Shown here piece by piece: positions 56,198 through 64,000 of a stretch of DNA of 64,000 bases. The notes under the pieces are model-generated. The model searched no databases. It had not been told where the DNA came from and was given only the letters and a program-made list of their open reading frames with translations. The number at the start of each line of letters is the position of its first letter. Position 1 is the stretch's first letter. This stretch comes from Ureibacillus yapensis (GTDB lineage: Bacteria > Bacillota > Bacilli > Bacillales_A > Planococcaceae): NCBI RefSeq assembly GCF_003515775.1, contig NZ_QWEI01000002.1, positions 434,001 through 498,000 on the forward strand, written 5' to 3'. The translations under genes and the position numbers were made by a program.

Positions 56198-57484
56198 GTG
56201 CACAATGAACCTTTAGCATTTCGAATGCGGCCGCGAAACATAAATGAAGTGGTTGGGCAGCGGCATATTATCGGAAAAGAGACTGCGCTTTATAAAATGA
56301 TCCTGAATGGACATGTCCCTTCCATGCTTTTATATGGAGAGCCCGGAATTGGCAAAACGTCGCTTGCACATGCTATCGCAGGCAGTTCCAATCTTCCGTT
56401 TTTCTCGCTGAATGCAACCCATGCCGGAAAAAAGGATGTCGAACAAATTGTTGCTGAAGCAAGAATTGCGGGGAAAGTCTTATTATTTCTCGATGAAATC
56501 CATCGCTTCAATAAATTGCAGCAAGACACGCTTTTACCGCATGTTGAAAATGGCGCCATAGTATTGATAGGTGCAACAACGGAAAATCCATTTCACGATG
56601 TCAACCCCGCGATTCGCTCCAGATGCGGTGAAATCTTGCAGCTTAAACGCCTTGAACCAGAAGATCTAATGTTACTGATCGACAATGCCCTTTCCGATGA
56701 AGAACGGGGACTGGGCAAGGAGAATATTGTCATTACAGAAAAACAAATCGAAAAAATTGCCCTGGCTTCCAATGGAGATGCAAGAAAAGCATTAACTCTC
56801 CTGGAATCCATTTACTTCGCTTCGGATGAACAAAATGGACAAACGATTATTGAAGACCATACAATTGAGCATCTTTCCAAAAGAATCGGCGTATACGGCG
56901 ACAAGGGGGGTTCCCACTTTTACAATCTGTTGTCGGCGCTTCAAAAATCAGTTCGGGGAAGCGATACGAATGCAGCACTCTACTATTTGGCCCATCTTCT
57001 TGAAAATGGTGATTTGATCGCAGTATGCAGACGTTTGCTTGTTATGGCTTACGAAGATATTGGGCTGGCTAATCCGGCTGTAGGCGCCCACGTATACGCG
57101 GCTACAGAGTCCGCAAAAGTATTAGGTCTGCCGGAAGCCCGGATTCCATTGGCAAATGCTGTTGTTGAAATGTGCTTATCATCCAAGTCAAACTCTGCTT
57201 ATTCCGCTTTGGATGCAGCAATCAAAGCAATTCATGACGGAAAAACAGGCGACATCCCCATGCATTTGCGTGACGGCCATTATGCCGGCGCCAAAACATT
57301 GGGCCATGTCGGCTATCAATATCCTCATGACTACCCAGTTGGAACTTTTGGCGGATGGGTAAACCAGCAGTACTTGCCTGATTCATTAGCAAACGAAGAA
57401 TTTTATAAACCGGTCATTGCTGGTGAAGAAAAGAGAATGGCCGGCATCTACAACCAACTAAAGAAATTCAAAAAAGGACAATAA
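56198..57484 (+). CDS. rarA: Replication-associated recombination protein RarA (MgsA)
   Basis: A 428-residue AAA+ ATPase acting at stalled replication forks. Walker A GEPGIGKTS (47-55), Walker B LFLDEIHRF (97-105), sensor GATTENP, and the C-terminal MgsA tetramerisation domain (AYEDIGLANPAVGAHVYAATESAKVLGLPEARIPLA). The start is GTG 56198 with GGGAGG upstream. Confidence 0.96.
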   Translation: MHNEPLAFRMRPRNINEVVGQRHIIGKETALYKMILNGHVPSMLLYGEPGIGKTSLAHAIAGSSNLPFFSLNATHAGKKDVEQIVAEARIAGKVLLFLDEIHRFNKLQQDTLLPHVENGAIVLIGATTENPFHDVNPAIRSRCGEILQLKRLEPEDLMLLIDNALSDEERGLGKENIVITEKQIEKIALASNGDARKALTLLESIYFASDEQNGQTIIEDHTIEHLSKRIGVYGDKGGSHFYNLLSALQKSVRGSDTNAALYYLAHLLENGDLIAVCRRLLVMAYEDIGLANPAVGAHVYAATESAKVLGLPEARIPLANAVVEMCLSSKSNSAYSALDAAIKAIHDGKTGDIPMHLRDGHYAGAKTLGHVGYQYPHDYPVGTFGGWVNQQYLPDSLANEEFYKPVIAGEEKRMAGIYNQLKKFKKGQ

Positions 57485-57532
57485 AGGAGCCTACTGAAAG
57501 TACAAAGGGGTTAGGGTTATTTAGTTAGAAAA

Positions 57533-57574
57533 AAAGTCTGCTCGGTAGGTTATGACTTTCCAGGCAGACTTTCT
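57533..57574. terminator. Bidirectional terminator between rarA and the gene at 57576
   Basis: AAAGTCTGC pairs with GCAGACTTT across 20 bases, with A and T runs outside. Confidence 0.8.
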
Positions 57575-57575
57575 T

Positions 57576-58094
57576 TTAATTTGAATAGTATTTTGAAGCT
57601 TCCAAAAAAGATTGCAGACAATCACAAGGACGATTATTTAAATCTAGAATCACTTTTTTTAATTCGTTTTGTTTGCCTTGCTCTTCTTGGATGTGCACCA
57701 AACTTTTAATGATTTCTTCCAAAAACTCAGCATGATTTTCGGACTGGACGTTTGGAATGCACTTGGCAGATAGGGTCAGCAGTTCAACCGCCCGCTTTTT
57801 ATCTGCTTCACTTGGTTGCTCTTTCAGTTGATAATCTGAGATTGTGTGAAAATAAATTAATTTGTACCCAAGGTTTAAAAATAAAACCCAGTACGTATTT
57901 TCTTTCGGCAATTCCCCATTCACTTCAACATAACGTTCAAAATGATGCACCGCAATCTGCAGAAGCTCGTTAATTTTGCTATAGGCAATTTCCCATTTGC
58001 TTGAAGTATCAATGTAGTTAAACACAATTTCATCCATTTGTTCTTTCAGCTGAAGTAAATTTAAAGATTTTTCAGTTGGAATTTTTGTCGACAT
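57576..58094 (-). CDS. Hypothetical helical protein, 172 residues
   Basis: I do not recognise this protein. It is soluble and almost entirely helical (LLQLKEQMDEIVFNYIDT, INELLQIAVHHFERYVEV, AVELLTLSAKCI) with a CDC near the C-terminus. ATG follows GGGGAGGA. It lies between rarA and another unknown gene. Confidence 0.7.
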   Translation of the reverse strand: MSTKIPTEKSLNLLQLKEQMDEIVFNYIDTSSKWEIAYSKINELLQIAVHHFERYVEVNGELPKENTYWVLFLNLGYKLIYFHTISDYQLKEQPSEADKKRAVELLTLSAKCIPNVQSENHAEFLEEIIKSLVHIQEEQGKQNELKKVILDLNNRPCDCLQSFLEASKYYSN

Positions 58095-58287
58095 TTTATT
58101 CCTCCCCTTTGTGCCCCATTTTCTGAAGGTAAGAATACTATAACAATATTCTTTTTAAATTATTTGGAAAAATAAAAATCAACCAAAAAAATGCCATTTT
58201 TATACTAAATTGTTTCATTTTTAAGGGATTTGAGATCGCTAATTTCAGAATCTTTTAACTATAGAGATGATATTAATAATATAATTT

Positions 58288-58680
58288 TTATAAAACTCTC
58301 ACCATGTATTTTTCGAATAAATCAAACCTGTGTATTTCATTTGCCAGCGTTGCTTTTGGCATTTCTGTTATTTCACATTGTTCCATCTTTATAATAGACT
58401 TTTTTGACCCATAAAAAATCCACGTCATGTCATTGACCCATTGTTCGGTTGATTGGTCTTGAATTTCCTGAAATCGCTTTGTGCACAGCACTTCCGTCAT
58501 TTTTTGAAAGCCCTCGCTCATTTGGAACCGCTTTTTGCCAAAGTTGTATTCAGGTTCTACAACTTGCATCGTATCCAGAACATGAATTCGTTTAGTCAAT
58601 GGTTCAATTGCAATTTCCACTGTACTGATTTCATCAAAAATATTGAGCCCTCTATATTCAAATTCAATGATTTCTCCCAA
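58288..58680 (-). CDS. Hypothetical protein, 130 residues
   Basis: Not recognised. Soluble, mixed alpha/beta, starting FEYRGLNIFDEISTVEIAIEP. The start is TTG with AAGGAG eight bases upstream. Unknown relation to the gene downstream at 57576-58094; the 190 bases between them are AT-rich. Confidence 0.65.
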   Translation of the reverse strand: MGEIIEFEYRGLNIFDEISTVEIAIEPLTKRIHVLDTMQVVEPEYNFGKKRFQMSEGFQKMTEVLCTKRFQEIQDQSTEQWVNDMTWIFYGSKKSIIKMEQCEITEMPKATLANEIHRFDLFEKYMVRVL

Positions 58681-58714
58681 AATGAATGCTCCTTTATGGT
58701 GAAAATTTCGTAAA

Positions 58715-58757
58715 AAAGCAAAAGAGCTGTCTTAAATGACGATCAAGACAACTCTTT
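58715..58757 (-). terminator. tcdA terminator
   Basis: On the minus strand AAAGAGTTGTCTT pairs with AAGACAGCTCTTT (one G-U), then TTGCTTTTTT. Confidence 0.85.
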
Positions 58758-58762
58758 TTCAA

Positions 58763-59524
58763 CTATTCGTTTACTCTAGTGATTTTTACATCTTTCAAGA
58801 TTTGATTGATCACCCAGCTAGCCGCAACTAACCCGGCAACCGATGGAACAAATGCATTCGAAGACGGCGGCATTTTCGCTTTTCGAATTTGTGCATCTGG
58901 ATTACCGACAGTTTCTACAACTTCAGGTCGGGCAACAATTGGGGATTCATCAGAAAATACTACCATTACCCCTTTGGTAATGCCTTCCTTCCGAAGTTTG
59001 GTACGAATGACTTTTGCCAATGGATCTGTATGCGTTTTTGAAATATCTGCAATCTGGAATCTAGTTGGATCCATTTTATTGGCAGCACCCATACTCGAAA
59101 TAATGGGAATCCCTCTTTTTAAGCATTCTTTCATCAGATGGATTTTGTACATTACCGTGTCGGATGCATCAATCACATAATCAATTTTTTGTGCGAAAAA
59201 CTGCTCGTACGTTTCTTCCGTATAGAACATATGCATATCAATGACTTCGCAATCCGGATTGATGTCTGCAATACGCTCTTTCATGACGGCTGATTTTGAC
59301 TTGCCGACCGTAGAAAGATACGCTACTAATTGACGATTTATATTTGTTATATCAACATTATCTTTATCAACCAAAATAATGCGCCCAACCCCGCTGCGCG
59401 CGCATGCTTCTGCTGCGAAAGAACCTACCCCGCCGACACCCAAAATAGCGACCGTAGCATTTTTTAACTTTTCTAGCCCTTCTTTGCCGATCGCCAACTC
59501 ATTTCTTGAAAACTGATGTAACAT
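58763..59524 (-). CDS. tcdA: tRNA threonylcarbamoyladenosine dehydratase TcdA (YrvM)
   Basis: A 253-residue E1-like ThiF/HesA enzyme that makes the cyclic form of t6A-37 in tRNAs reading ANN codons. ATP site GVGGVGSFAAEACARSGVG with IILVDKDNVDITNINRQ, and SSMGAANKMDPTRF. Normal length. In B. subtilis it lies next to the 6S RNA gene bsrA and aspS; here phoA intervenes. Confidence 0.95.
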   Translation of the reverse strand: MLHQFSRNELAIGKEGLEKLKNATVAILGVGGVGSFAAEACARSGVGRIILVDKDNVDITNINRQLVAYLSTVGKSKSAVMKERIADINPDCEVIDMHMFYTEETYEQFFAQKIDYVIDASDTVMYKIHLMKECLKRGIPIISSMGAANKMDPTRFQIADISKTHTDPLAKVIRTKLRKEGITKGVMVVFSDESPIVARPEVVETVGNPDAQIRKAKMPPSSNAFVPSVAGLVAASWVINQILKDVKITRVNE

Positions 59525-59628
59525 AGTTTAGCCTCTCAATCTATATTTTCCTTCTGGGAATTATATCATAAGCTGGTCCTACTGTAAATTTGAACGAAAT
59601 GACAGAAAAATTGAGTTACATCATGTAA

Positions 59629-59674
59629 AAAAAGAACTGCAGACAAAGAGACTTCCGTCAGCATTGTCTGCAGT
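59629..59674 (-). terminator. phoA terminator
   Basis: ACTGCAGACAA pairs perfectly with TTGTCTGCAGT (11 bp), then TTCTTTTTTT on the minus strand. Confidence 0.9.
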
Positions 59675-59694
59675 CAGTTTTTAAATCGAATCGC

Positions 59695-61041
59695 TTATTT
59701 AAGTTTCATTGCATCCGCGATGATTTTTGGCAAATCCGTGTTATCGTGGAATCCAACAAATTCATTAGCTTTTGGACCGAATGCAAATAAAGGAACTTGT
59801 GCAGCAGTATGGCCATAACGTGTCCAGCCAATACCAGCACGTTCGCTTAACACTTTATTGATTGCAGATGTCGCATTATCAGCTTGTTGAATCGTTGTTG
59901 CTTCGTTGTCAGTTAATTCAATACCAGTGTATTCCAATACTACTTCTTTCACATTCGAGCGTTCTTCGTTTAATTGTGCAGCCATAAATTCGCCAGTTGC
60001 TGTTACGTCTTTAAGAATATCGGCATTCGCATTTGAATTTGTAGCAGAACCAACCGACATACCGCCAGTTTCATGATCTCCCGCAACTACCACTAATGTA
60101 TTGCCGTCTTTTTCAGCAAATTCAATTGCTTCTTGCACTGCTTCTTCAAAAGCTTTTGTATCATGCATTGCATAACCAGCATCATTGTCTTCGCCTGCCC
60201 AGTCAATTTGGCTTCCTTCTACCATTAAGAAGAAACCATCTTTATCTTGACTTAAAGCATCGATTGCCGTTTCAGTCATTTCAGCCAAGCTTGGTTCTTC
60301 TGTATCCACACGATCGAATTCAGGAGCAAGTGCTTCACCTGCAAATAATCCAAGTAACTTTTCTCCCTTTTCTACATTTACGTCTTCAACATTTTCTAAT
60401 TGATCACGCGTTTCAACAAATTCGAAACCTTTCTCTTGCGCTTCCTCAACTAGATTTAATTCAGCTTGCTTACCGCCTTCCGAAGCTGGCAAGAAATTGT
60501 TTTTACCGCCGCCCAAAAGCACATCAACGCCGCTTTCCTGGATGTATTGGCGTGCAATTTCCGTTTCATTGTTGCGAGATTCTACATGAGAGGCAAAGCT
60601 TGCAGGAGTGGCATGCGTAATAGTAGAAGTTGCAACCAACCCTGAGGATTTTCCTGCTTCTTCCGATGCTTCCAGAATAGTTTTAACCTTGTTTCCTTCT
60701 GGATCTAGCCCAATCACGCCATTGTTCGTTTTAACACCTGCAGCCATTGCTGTACCAGCAGCCGCAGAGTCTGTAATATCCTTGTTTGCAGAATATGTAG
60801 TATACATTCCTTTAATATGTTGATCCCATACAGCATCCTCGCCTTTGAAGATACGGTAATTTGCAGCATGGTTCGCTCCGAAACCATCCGGAATCATATA
60901 AATAACATTTTCAACTGCTTTGTTTGAATTCTGCTTACCTTGTGCTGAAGCATTTTTATTTGCAGCATCCACGTTGCTTAATCCTGCTCCTGATAATACA
61001 ATTCCCGTACTTAGAGCAATAAGGCCCGCTTTTTTAAACAT
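59695..61041 (-). CDS. phoA: Secreted alkaline phosphatase
   Basis: A 448-residue PhoA-type enzyme. A signal peptide (about 1-26, cut after NVDA) indicates export. The nucleophile Ser 92 is in DSAAAGTAMA; metal ligands are in MIPDGFG, VEGSQIDWAGEDNDAG, GDHETGG and YGHTAAQVPLF. The role is phosphate release from organic phosphate outside the cell. It is inserted between tcdA and the 6S RNA gene relative to B. subtilis. ATG with AAAGGAG. Confidence 0.95.
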   Translation of the reverse strand: MFKKAGLIALSTGIVLSGAGLSNVDAANKNASAQGKQNSNKAVENVIYMIPDGFGANHAANYRIFKGEDAVWDQHIKGMYTTYSANKDITDSAAAGTAMAAGVKTNNGVIGLDPEGNKVKTILEASEEAGKSSGLVATSTITHATPASFASHVESRNNETEIARQYIQESGVDVLLGGGKNNFLPASEGGKQAELNLVEEAQEKGFEFVETRDQLENVEDVNVEKGEKLLGLFAGEALAPEFDRVDTEEPSLAEMTETAIDALSQDKDGFFLMVEGSQIDWAGEDNDAGYAMHDTKAFEEAVQEAIEFAEKDGNTLVVVAGDHETGGMSVGSATNSNANADILKDVTATGEFMAAQLNEERSNVKEVVLEYTGIELTDNEATTIQQADNATSAINKVLSERAGIGWTRYGHTAAQVPLFAFGPKANEFVGFHDNTDLPKIIADAMKLK

Positions 61042-61070
61042 TTAAAACTCTCCTTTGACATGCTTTATTT

Positions 61071-61105
61071 TGTTAACGATTAGTAGTTTAACCAATCCGT
61101 GTTAA
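61071..61105 (-). promoter_or_regulatory. TTAACA-like direct repeats upstream of phoA
   Basis: On the minus strand TTAACA, TTAAAC and TTAACA occur in the same orientation 30-65 bases upstream of phoA. PhoP boxes are TTAACA-like direct repeats, but their usual period is about 11 bases and these are 14-15 apart, so PhoP control is only a suggestion. Confidence 0.3.
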
Positions 61106-61340
61106 CCGGTTATGAAAGAGGAGTAAATATTTAATTACAAATTTCCATTCTAAATGCCTATCTAATTTTGTTGATTTTCAAAAAATTAAGTCGAAAGTTT
61201 CAAAAAATATACTTCAGTGATAAAATTTATATAACACTTGAAAAATTTAGCGGTTTTTTTCTTAACAAAATTTACATCCATATATTACCGCAGTCTAAGA
61301 AACACTAGATTTACAGTATTATTGCAAGATTCAAGGCATA

Positions 61341-61573
61341 AAAAAAATCTCCCATCGAATAGGAGAGTTTGCAGGACGAATCCCAAAATGCCGTAAGCAA
61401 ATGCAACATCGTTTTGAACCCGCGACTTAAGCAGGTGGGTACTCTCTTCATTTCTTTAAACTTCCCTCGTCTTGTTGCAGGGCTTGTTTGCCAAAACAAA
61501 ATGTGAATTCCCAACGATTTGTTGTTCGGTCAAAAGAGTTATAAAAGCTTACAAACATTTTAGGATTCGTGTT
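61341..61573 (-). ncRNA. bsrA: 6S RNA (bsrA/ssrS type)
   Basis: A promoter-to-terminator transcript of about 230 bases with no credible ORF. Its 5' end (CACGAATCCTAAAATG...GTAAGC, 61571-61547) pairs almost fully with its 3' part (GCTTAC...CATTTTGGGATTCG, 61398-61374), the long closing stem of 6S RNA, leaving a large central region. It ends in a terminator (UCUCC/GGAGA then eight U, near 61341-61366). B. subtilis bsrA lies between aspS and yrvM; here the same, with phoA added. 6S RNA sequesters housekeeping RNA polymerase. Confidence 0.82.
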
Positions 61574-61579
61574 AAAAAA

Positions 61580-61608
61580 ACTATAGCATTAATTATCAGA
61601 ATTTTCAA
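61580..61608 (-). promoter_or_regulatory. Sigma-A promoter of the 6S RNA gene
   Basis: On the minus strand TTGAAA, exactly 17 bases, TATAGT. Predicted start near 61573, which coincides with the 5' arm of the closing stem. Confidence 0.8.
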
Positions 61609-61728
61609 TATAAATAACACGATTATTAAAATTTTTTTAACATCAAATCTTTTGAAATGCTTTTCCCAAAATTGCATTTGTCTGGACCCATCTGCCTTTT
61701 GAAATGGATAAGAAACCTAATAATAAAA

Positions 61729-61754
61729 GAAGCTACCTGCCATGAGGTAGCCTC
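61729..61754 (-). terminator. aspS terminator
   Basis: On the minus strand GAGGCTACCT pairs with AGGTAGCTTC (one G-U), then TTTTATTA, seven bases past the aspS stop. Confidence 0.88.
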
Positions 61755-61761
61755 TTTCACA

Positions 61762-63534
61762 TTAGTTTTCTTTTTTCTTTGTTACAGCCAGACTTAATTC
61801 TTCTAATTGCGCATCTGATACCACACTTGGTGCTGAAGTCAGCAGATCGCTTGCTGTCGCTGTTTTAGGGAATGCAATTGTATCGCGCAAGTTCGTACGG
61901 CCTGCAAGCAGCATAACAAAGCGATCCAACCCAAATGCAAGTCCTCCGTGTGGCGGCACGCCATATTCGAAGGCTTCTAATAAGAAACCGAATTGTTCTT
62001 GTGCTTCTTCTTGCGTGAAGCCCAATAATTTAAACATTTTCTCTTGAAGGTCCCGCTCGAAGATACGCAACGATCCTCCGCCCAATTCATAACCATTCAG
62101 AACAATGTCGTATGCTTGTGCACGCACTTCTGCTGGATTCTTATCCATTTTCTCAATATCTTCGTCGAATGGACGCGTAAACGGATGGTGTGCTGCTGTG
62201 TAGCGGCCCGCTTCTTCATCATACTCAAGCAATGGCCAATCCGTAATCCATAGGAAGGCATAGCGCGATTCATCGATTAACTCCAGCTCTTTGCCAAGTT
62301 TGTTGCGCAACGCCCCAAGACTTACAGCCACAACAGAAGACTGATCGGCAACAAATAATAATAAATCTCCATTTTCCGCATCTGTTGCTTTCATTAAGTT
62401 TTCCGCAATTTCCCCTTCGAAGAATTTTGCGATAGGCCCGTTGAAGCCTTCTTCCGTTACTTTCAACCATGCCAATCCTTTGGCACCATAGATTTTTACA
62501 AACTCCGTCAAAGCATCGATATCTTTGCGGGAATAGTTGTCAGCGCTGCCCTTCACATTGATGGCTTTTACTTCCCCGCCGGATTCTACTGCTTGTGCAA
62601 ACACTTTAAATGAAGAATCACGCACAATTTCGGATAGACCAACAAGTTCCAACCCAAAACGTACGTCCGGTTTGTCTGAGCCATAACGATCCATTGCTTC
62701 TTTATAAGACATGCGCTGGAATGGAAGCTCAACATCCACGCCTTTTGCTTCTTTCATAACCGTTTGGATTAAGCGCTCATTCATGCCGATAATTTCATCC
62801 ATCGACATAAAGGAAGTCTCGATATCGACTTGCGTAAATTCCGGTTGGCGGTCTGCACGCAAGTCTTCATCACGGAAGCATCGTGCAATTTGGAAGTACT
62901 TTTCAAATCCGGATACCATCAATAATTGTTTAAATAACTGTGGTGATTGCGGCAATGCATAAAATTCGCCCTCATGTACACGGGACGGCACCAGATAGTC
63001 GCGTGCCCCTTCCGGAGTTGATTTTGTTAAAATCGGTGTTTCTACTTCCAGGAAGCCTTCGTTTTGCAAAAAGTTTCGAATTGAACGCGTTATATCCGAA
63101 CGTAATTTAAATGTGTTGTACATTACCGGGCGTCGCAAATCCATATAGCGGTATTTCAGACGGATATCTTCCGAGATTTCCGCTTTGTCGTCAATTGCGA
63201 ATGGCGGTGTTTTTGCTTCGTTGATAATTGTAATGCTAGATGCAATTACTTCAATTTGCCCTGTTTCAATATATGGATTTACTTGGCTTTCTTCACGAAG
63301 AACAACTTTCCCTTCAATTTCAACAACATATTCATTGCGAATTTTATCCGCTATCGCCAATGCATCTTTTGCATCGTCGCCAAATACAACTTGCACAATT
63401 CCAGTACGGTCGCGCAGATCCACGAAAATCAGTCCACCCAAGTCGCGGCGTCTTTGTACCCAACCCTTCAATACTACTTGTTCACCTTGCTGCTGTTCGT
63501 TTAGTTCCCCGCATGCATGCGTTCTCTGAGCCAT
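61762..63534 (-). CDS. aspS: Aspartate-tRNA ligase
   Basis: A 590-residue class IIb synthetase. OB-fold anticodon domain ([24 protein letters not shown]), catalytic motifs [28 protein letters not shown] (motif 2) and [13 protein letters not shown] (motif 3), and the bacterial GAD insertion. ATG 63534 with GGAGG; eight extra upstream codons are rejected. It follows hisS by about 28 bases, the usual hisS-aspS pair. Confidence 0.98.
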   Translation of the reverse strand: MAQRTHACGELNEQQQGEQVVLKGWVQRRRDLGGLIFVDLRDRTGIVQVVFGDDAKDALAIADKIRNEYVVEIEGKVVLREESQVNPYIETGQIEVIASSITIINEAKTPPFAIDDKAEISEDIRLKYRYMDLRRPVMYNTFKLRSDITRSIRNFLQNEGFLEVETPILTKSTPEGARDYLVPSRVHEGEFYALPQSPQLFKQLLMVSGFEKYFQIARCFRDEDLRADRQPEFTQVDIETSFMSMDEIIGMNERLIQTVMKEAKGVDVELPFQRMSYKEAMDRYGSDKPDVRFGLELVGLSEIVRDSSFKVFAQAVESGGEVKAINVKGSADNYSRKDIDALTEFVKIYGAKGLAWLKVTEEGFNGPIAKFFEGEIAENLMKATDAENGDLLLFVADQSSVVAVSLGALRNKLGKELELIDESRYAFLWITDWPLLEYDEEAGRYTAAHHPFTRPFDEDIEKMDKNPAEVRAQAYDIVLNGYELGGGSLRIFERDLQEKMFKLLGFTQEEAQEQFGFLLEAFEYGVPPHGGLAFGLDRFVMLLAGRTNLRDTIAFPKTATASDLLTSAPSVVSDAQLEELSLAVTKKKEN

Positions 63535-63562
63535 TTTCTTTTCCTCCATTTGCTGCAAAAAA

Positions 63563-64000
63563 TTATTTATGTTCTAGTAGGTAATTCACTAATTCCGAGA
63601 ATGGAACCTTTTCCTGATTTCCAGTTTCCATTTCTTTAACGTTTACCGACATTTCTTCAAGCTCTGACTCGCCAATCACAATGACAAACTTCGCTTGGAG
63701 TCGGTCAGCCGACTTCATTTGGGCTTTTAATTTGCGATCCACGTAATCCATATCGGCCGAAATGCCTTTCGTTCGGAAAGAACTGATTAATTCCGCCGAT
63801 TTCAGCTTCGCTTCCTCGCCCATTGCCACAACGTAAATATCCAGTTGGTCTTCCACATCCAGCTCGATGTTTTCCGCTTCAAGCGCCAATAATAAACGCT
63901 CAATTGACATGGCAAATCCAATACCCGGCATATCAGGGCCGCCGATATCTTCGACAAGGCCATTGTATCGTCCGCCGCCGCAGAGTGTTGTAATAGCCCC
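63563..64000 (-). CDS. hisS: Histidine-tRNA ligase, C-terminal part (runs off the window)
   Basis: The last 145 residues, partial at the 5' end. The frame stays open to base 64000 and includes [18 protein letters not shown] (histidine A motif) and [16 protein letters not shown] (class II motif 3), then the anticodon-binding domain ([22 protein letters not shown]). Any N-terminal part and any T-box lie outside the window. Confidence 0.95.
   Translation of the reverse strand, partial: GAITTLCGGGRYNGLVEDIGGPDMPGIGFAMSIERLLLALEAENIELDVEDQLDIYVVAMGEEAKLKSAELISSFRTKGISADMDYVDRKLKAQMKSADRLQAKFVIVIGESELEEMSVNVKEMETGNQEKVPFSELVNYLLEHK

Noticed and set aside
60096-60620. 174-residue plus-strand ORF opposite phoA
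   Set aside because: Leu/Gln/Arg-rich antisense shadow of the phoA coding frame.
61311-61514. 67-residue minus-strand ORF beside the 6S RNA gene
   Set aside because: It lies inside a structured RNA gene with its own promoter and terminator and has no ribosome-binding site.

Overview
This is a low-GC Bacillota chromosome segment from an endospore-forming member of the Bacillales. Sporulation genes (gpr, spoIIP, an uninterrupted sigK with its pro-sequence, spo0M), the ComE competence operon and strong gene-order agreement with the Bacillus subtilis yqe/yrr/yrv region support this. The accessory content (a dispersed GAAAGCG hairpin repeat, ComEC/YqzM context, a eukaryotic-type HisA) suggests a Planococcaceae-like lineage such as Lysinibacillus or Solibacillus, but the family is an inference. 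Most genes lie on the minus strand, so the map is mostly read right to left.

Region 1-8.8 kb is an accessory catabolic island. A minus-strand operon encodes a two-subunit 3-oxoacid/3-oxoadipate-type CoA-transferase, a thiolase and an MFS organic-acid permease. It is flanked by four IclR-family regulators in two tandem pairs and a hotdog acyl-CoA thioesterase. Related TTCYG-N5-YGG motifs occur upstream of both the CoA-transferase operon and the plus-strand IclR pair. Region 9-31 kb is the conserved lepA-spoIIP-gpr-(rpsT)-holA-(yqzM)-comEC-comEB-comEA block, then yqeM-rsfS-yqeK-nadD-yqeI-aroE-yqeH-yqeG, psd/pssA divergently arranged, and sigK. An accessory HlyD-like/membrane-protein pair sits between rpsT and holA. 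Between comEA and yqeM lies a gene for a secreted TIM-barrel-like protein preceded by a clear cyclic-di-GMP-I riboswitch.

Region 30-43 kb holds mtnN, yrrS, greA, udk, the tRNA wobble-uridine hydroxylation/methylation genes (yrrO, yrrN, yrrM), mltG, two DUF1292 genes, ruvX, ireB and alaS with an alanine-type T-box leader driven by a consensus sigma-A promoter. Several intergenic regions here are very rich in hairpins: 540 bp between greA and udk, a six-copy repeat array upstream of mltG, and a four-hairpin segment upstream of ruvX's neighbour.

Region 43-64 kb carries terC, an MFS gene, spo0M, small conserved genes, recD2, a eukaryotic-type hisA, nupC, the TPR-mnmA-iscS-cymR set (thiolation of tRNA and sulfur control), rarA, two unknown genes, tcdA, a secreted alkaline phosphatase, a 6S RNA gene missed by ORF analysis, aspS and the C-terminal part of hisS, which runs off the window. 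Several ORFs have start codons that I moved downstream, or to GTG/TTG, because a good ribosome-binding site decides them.
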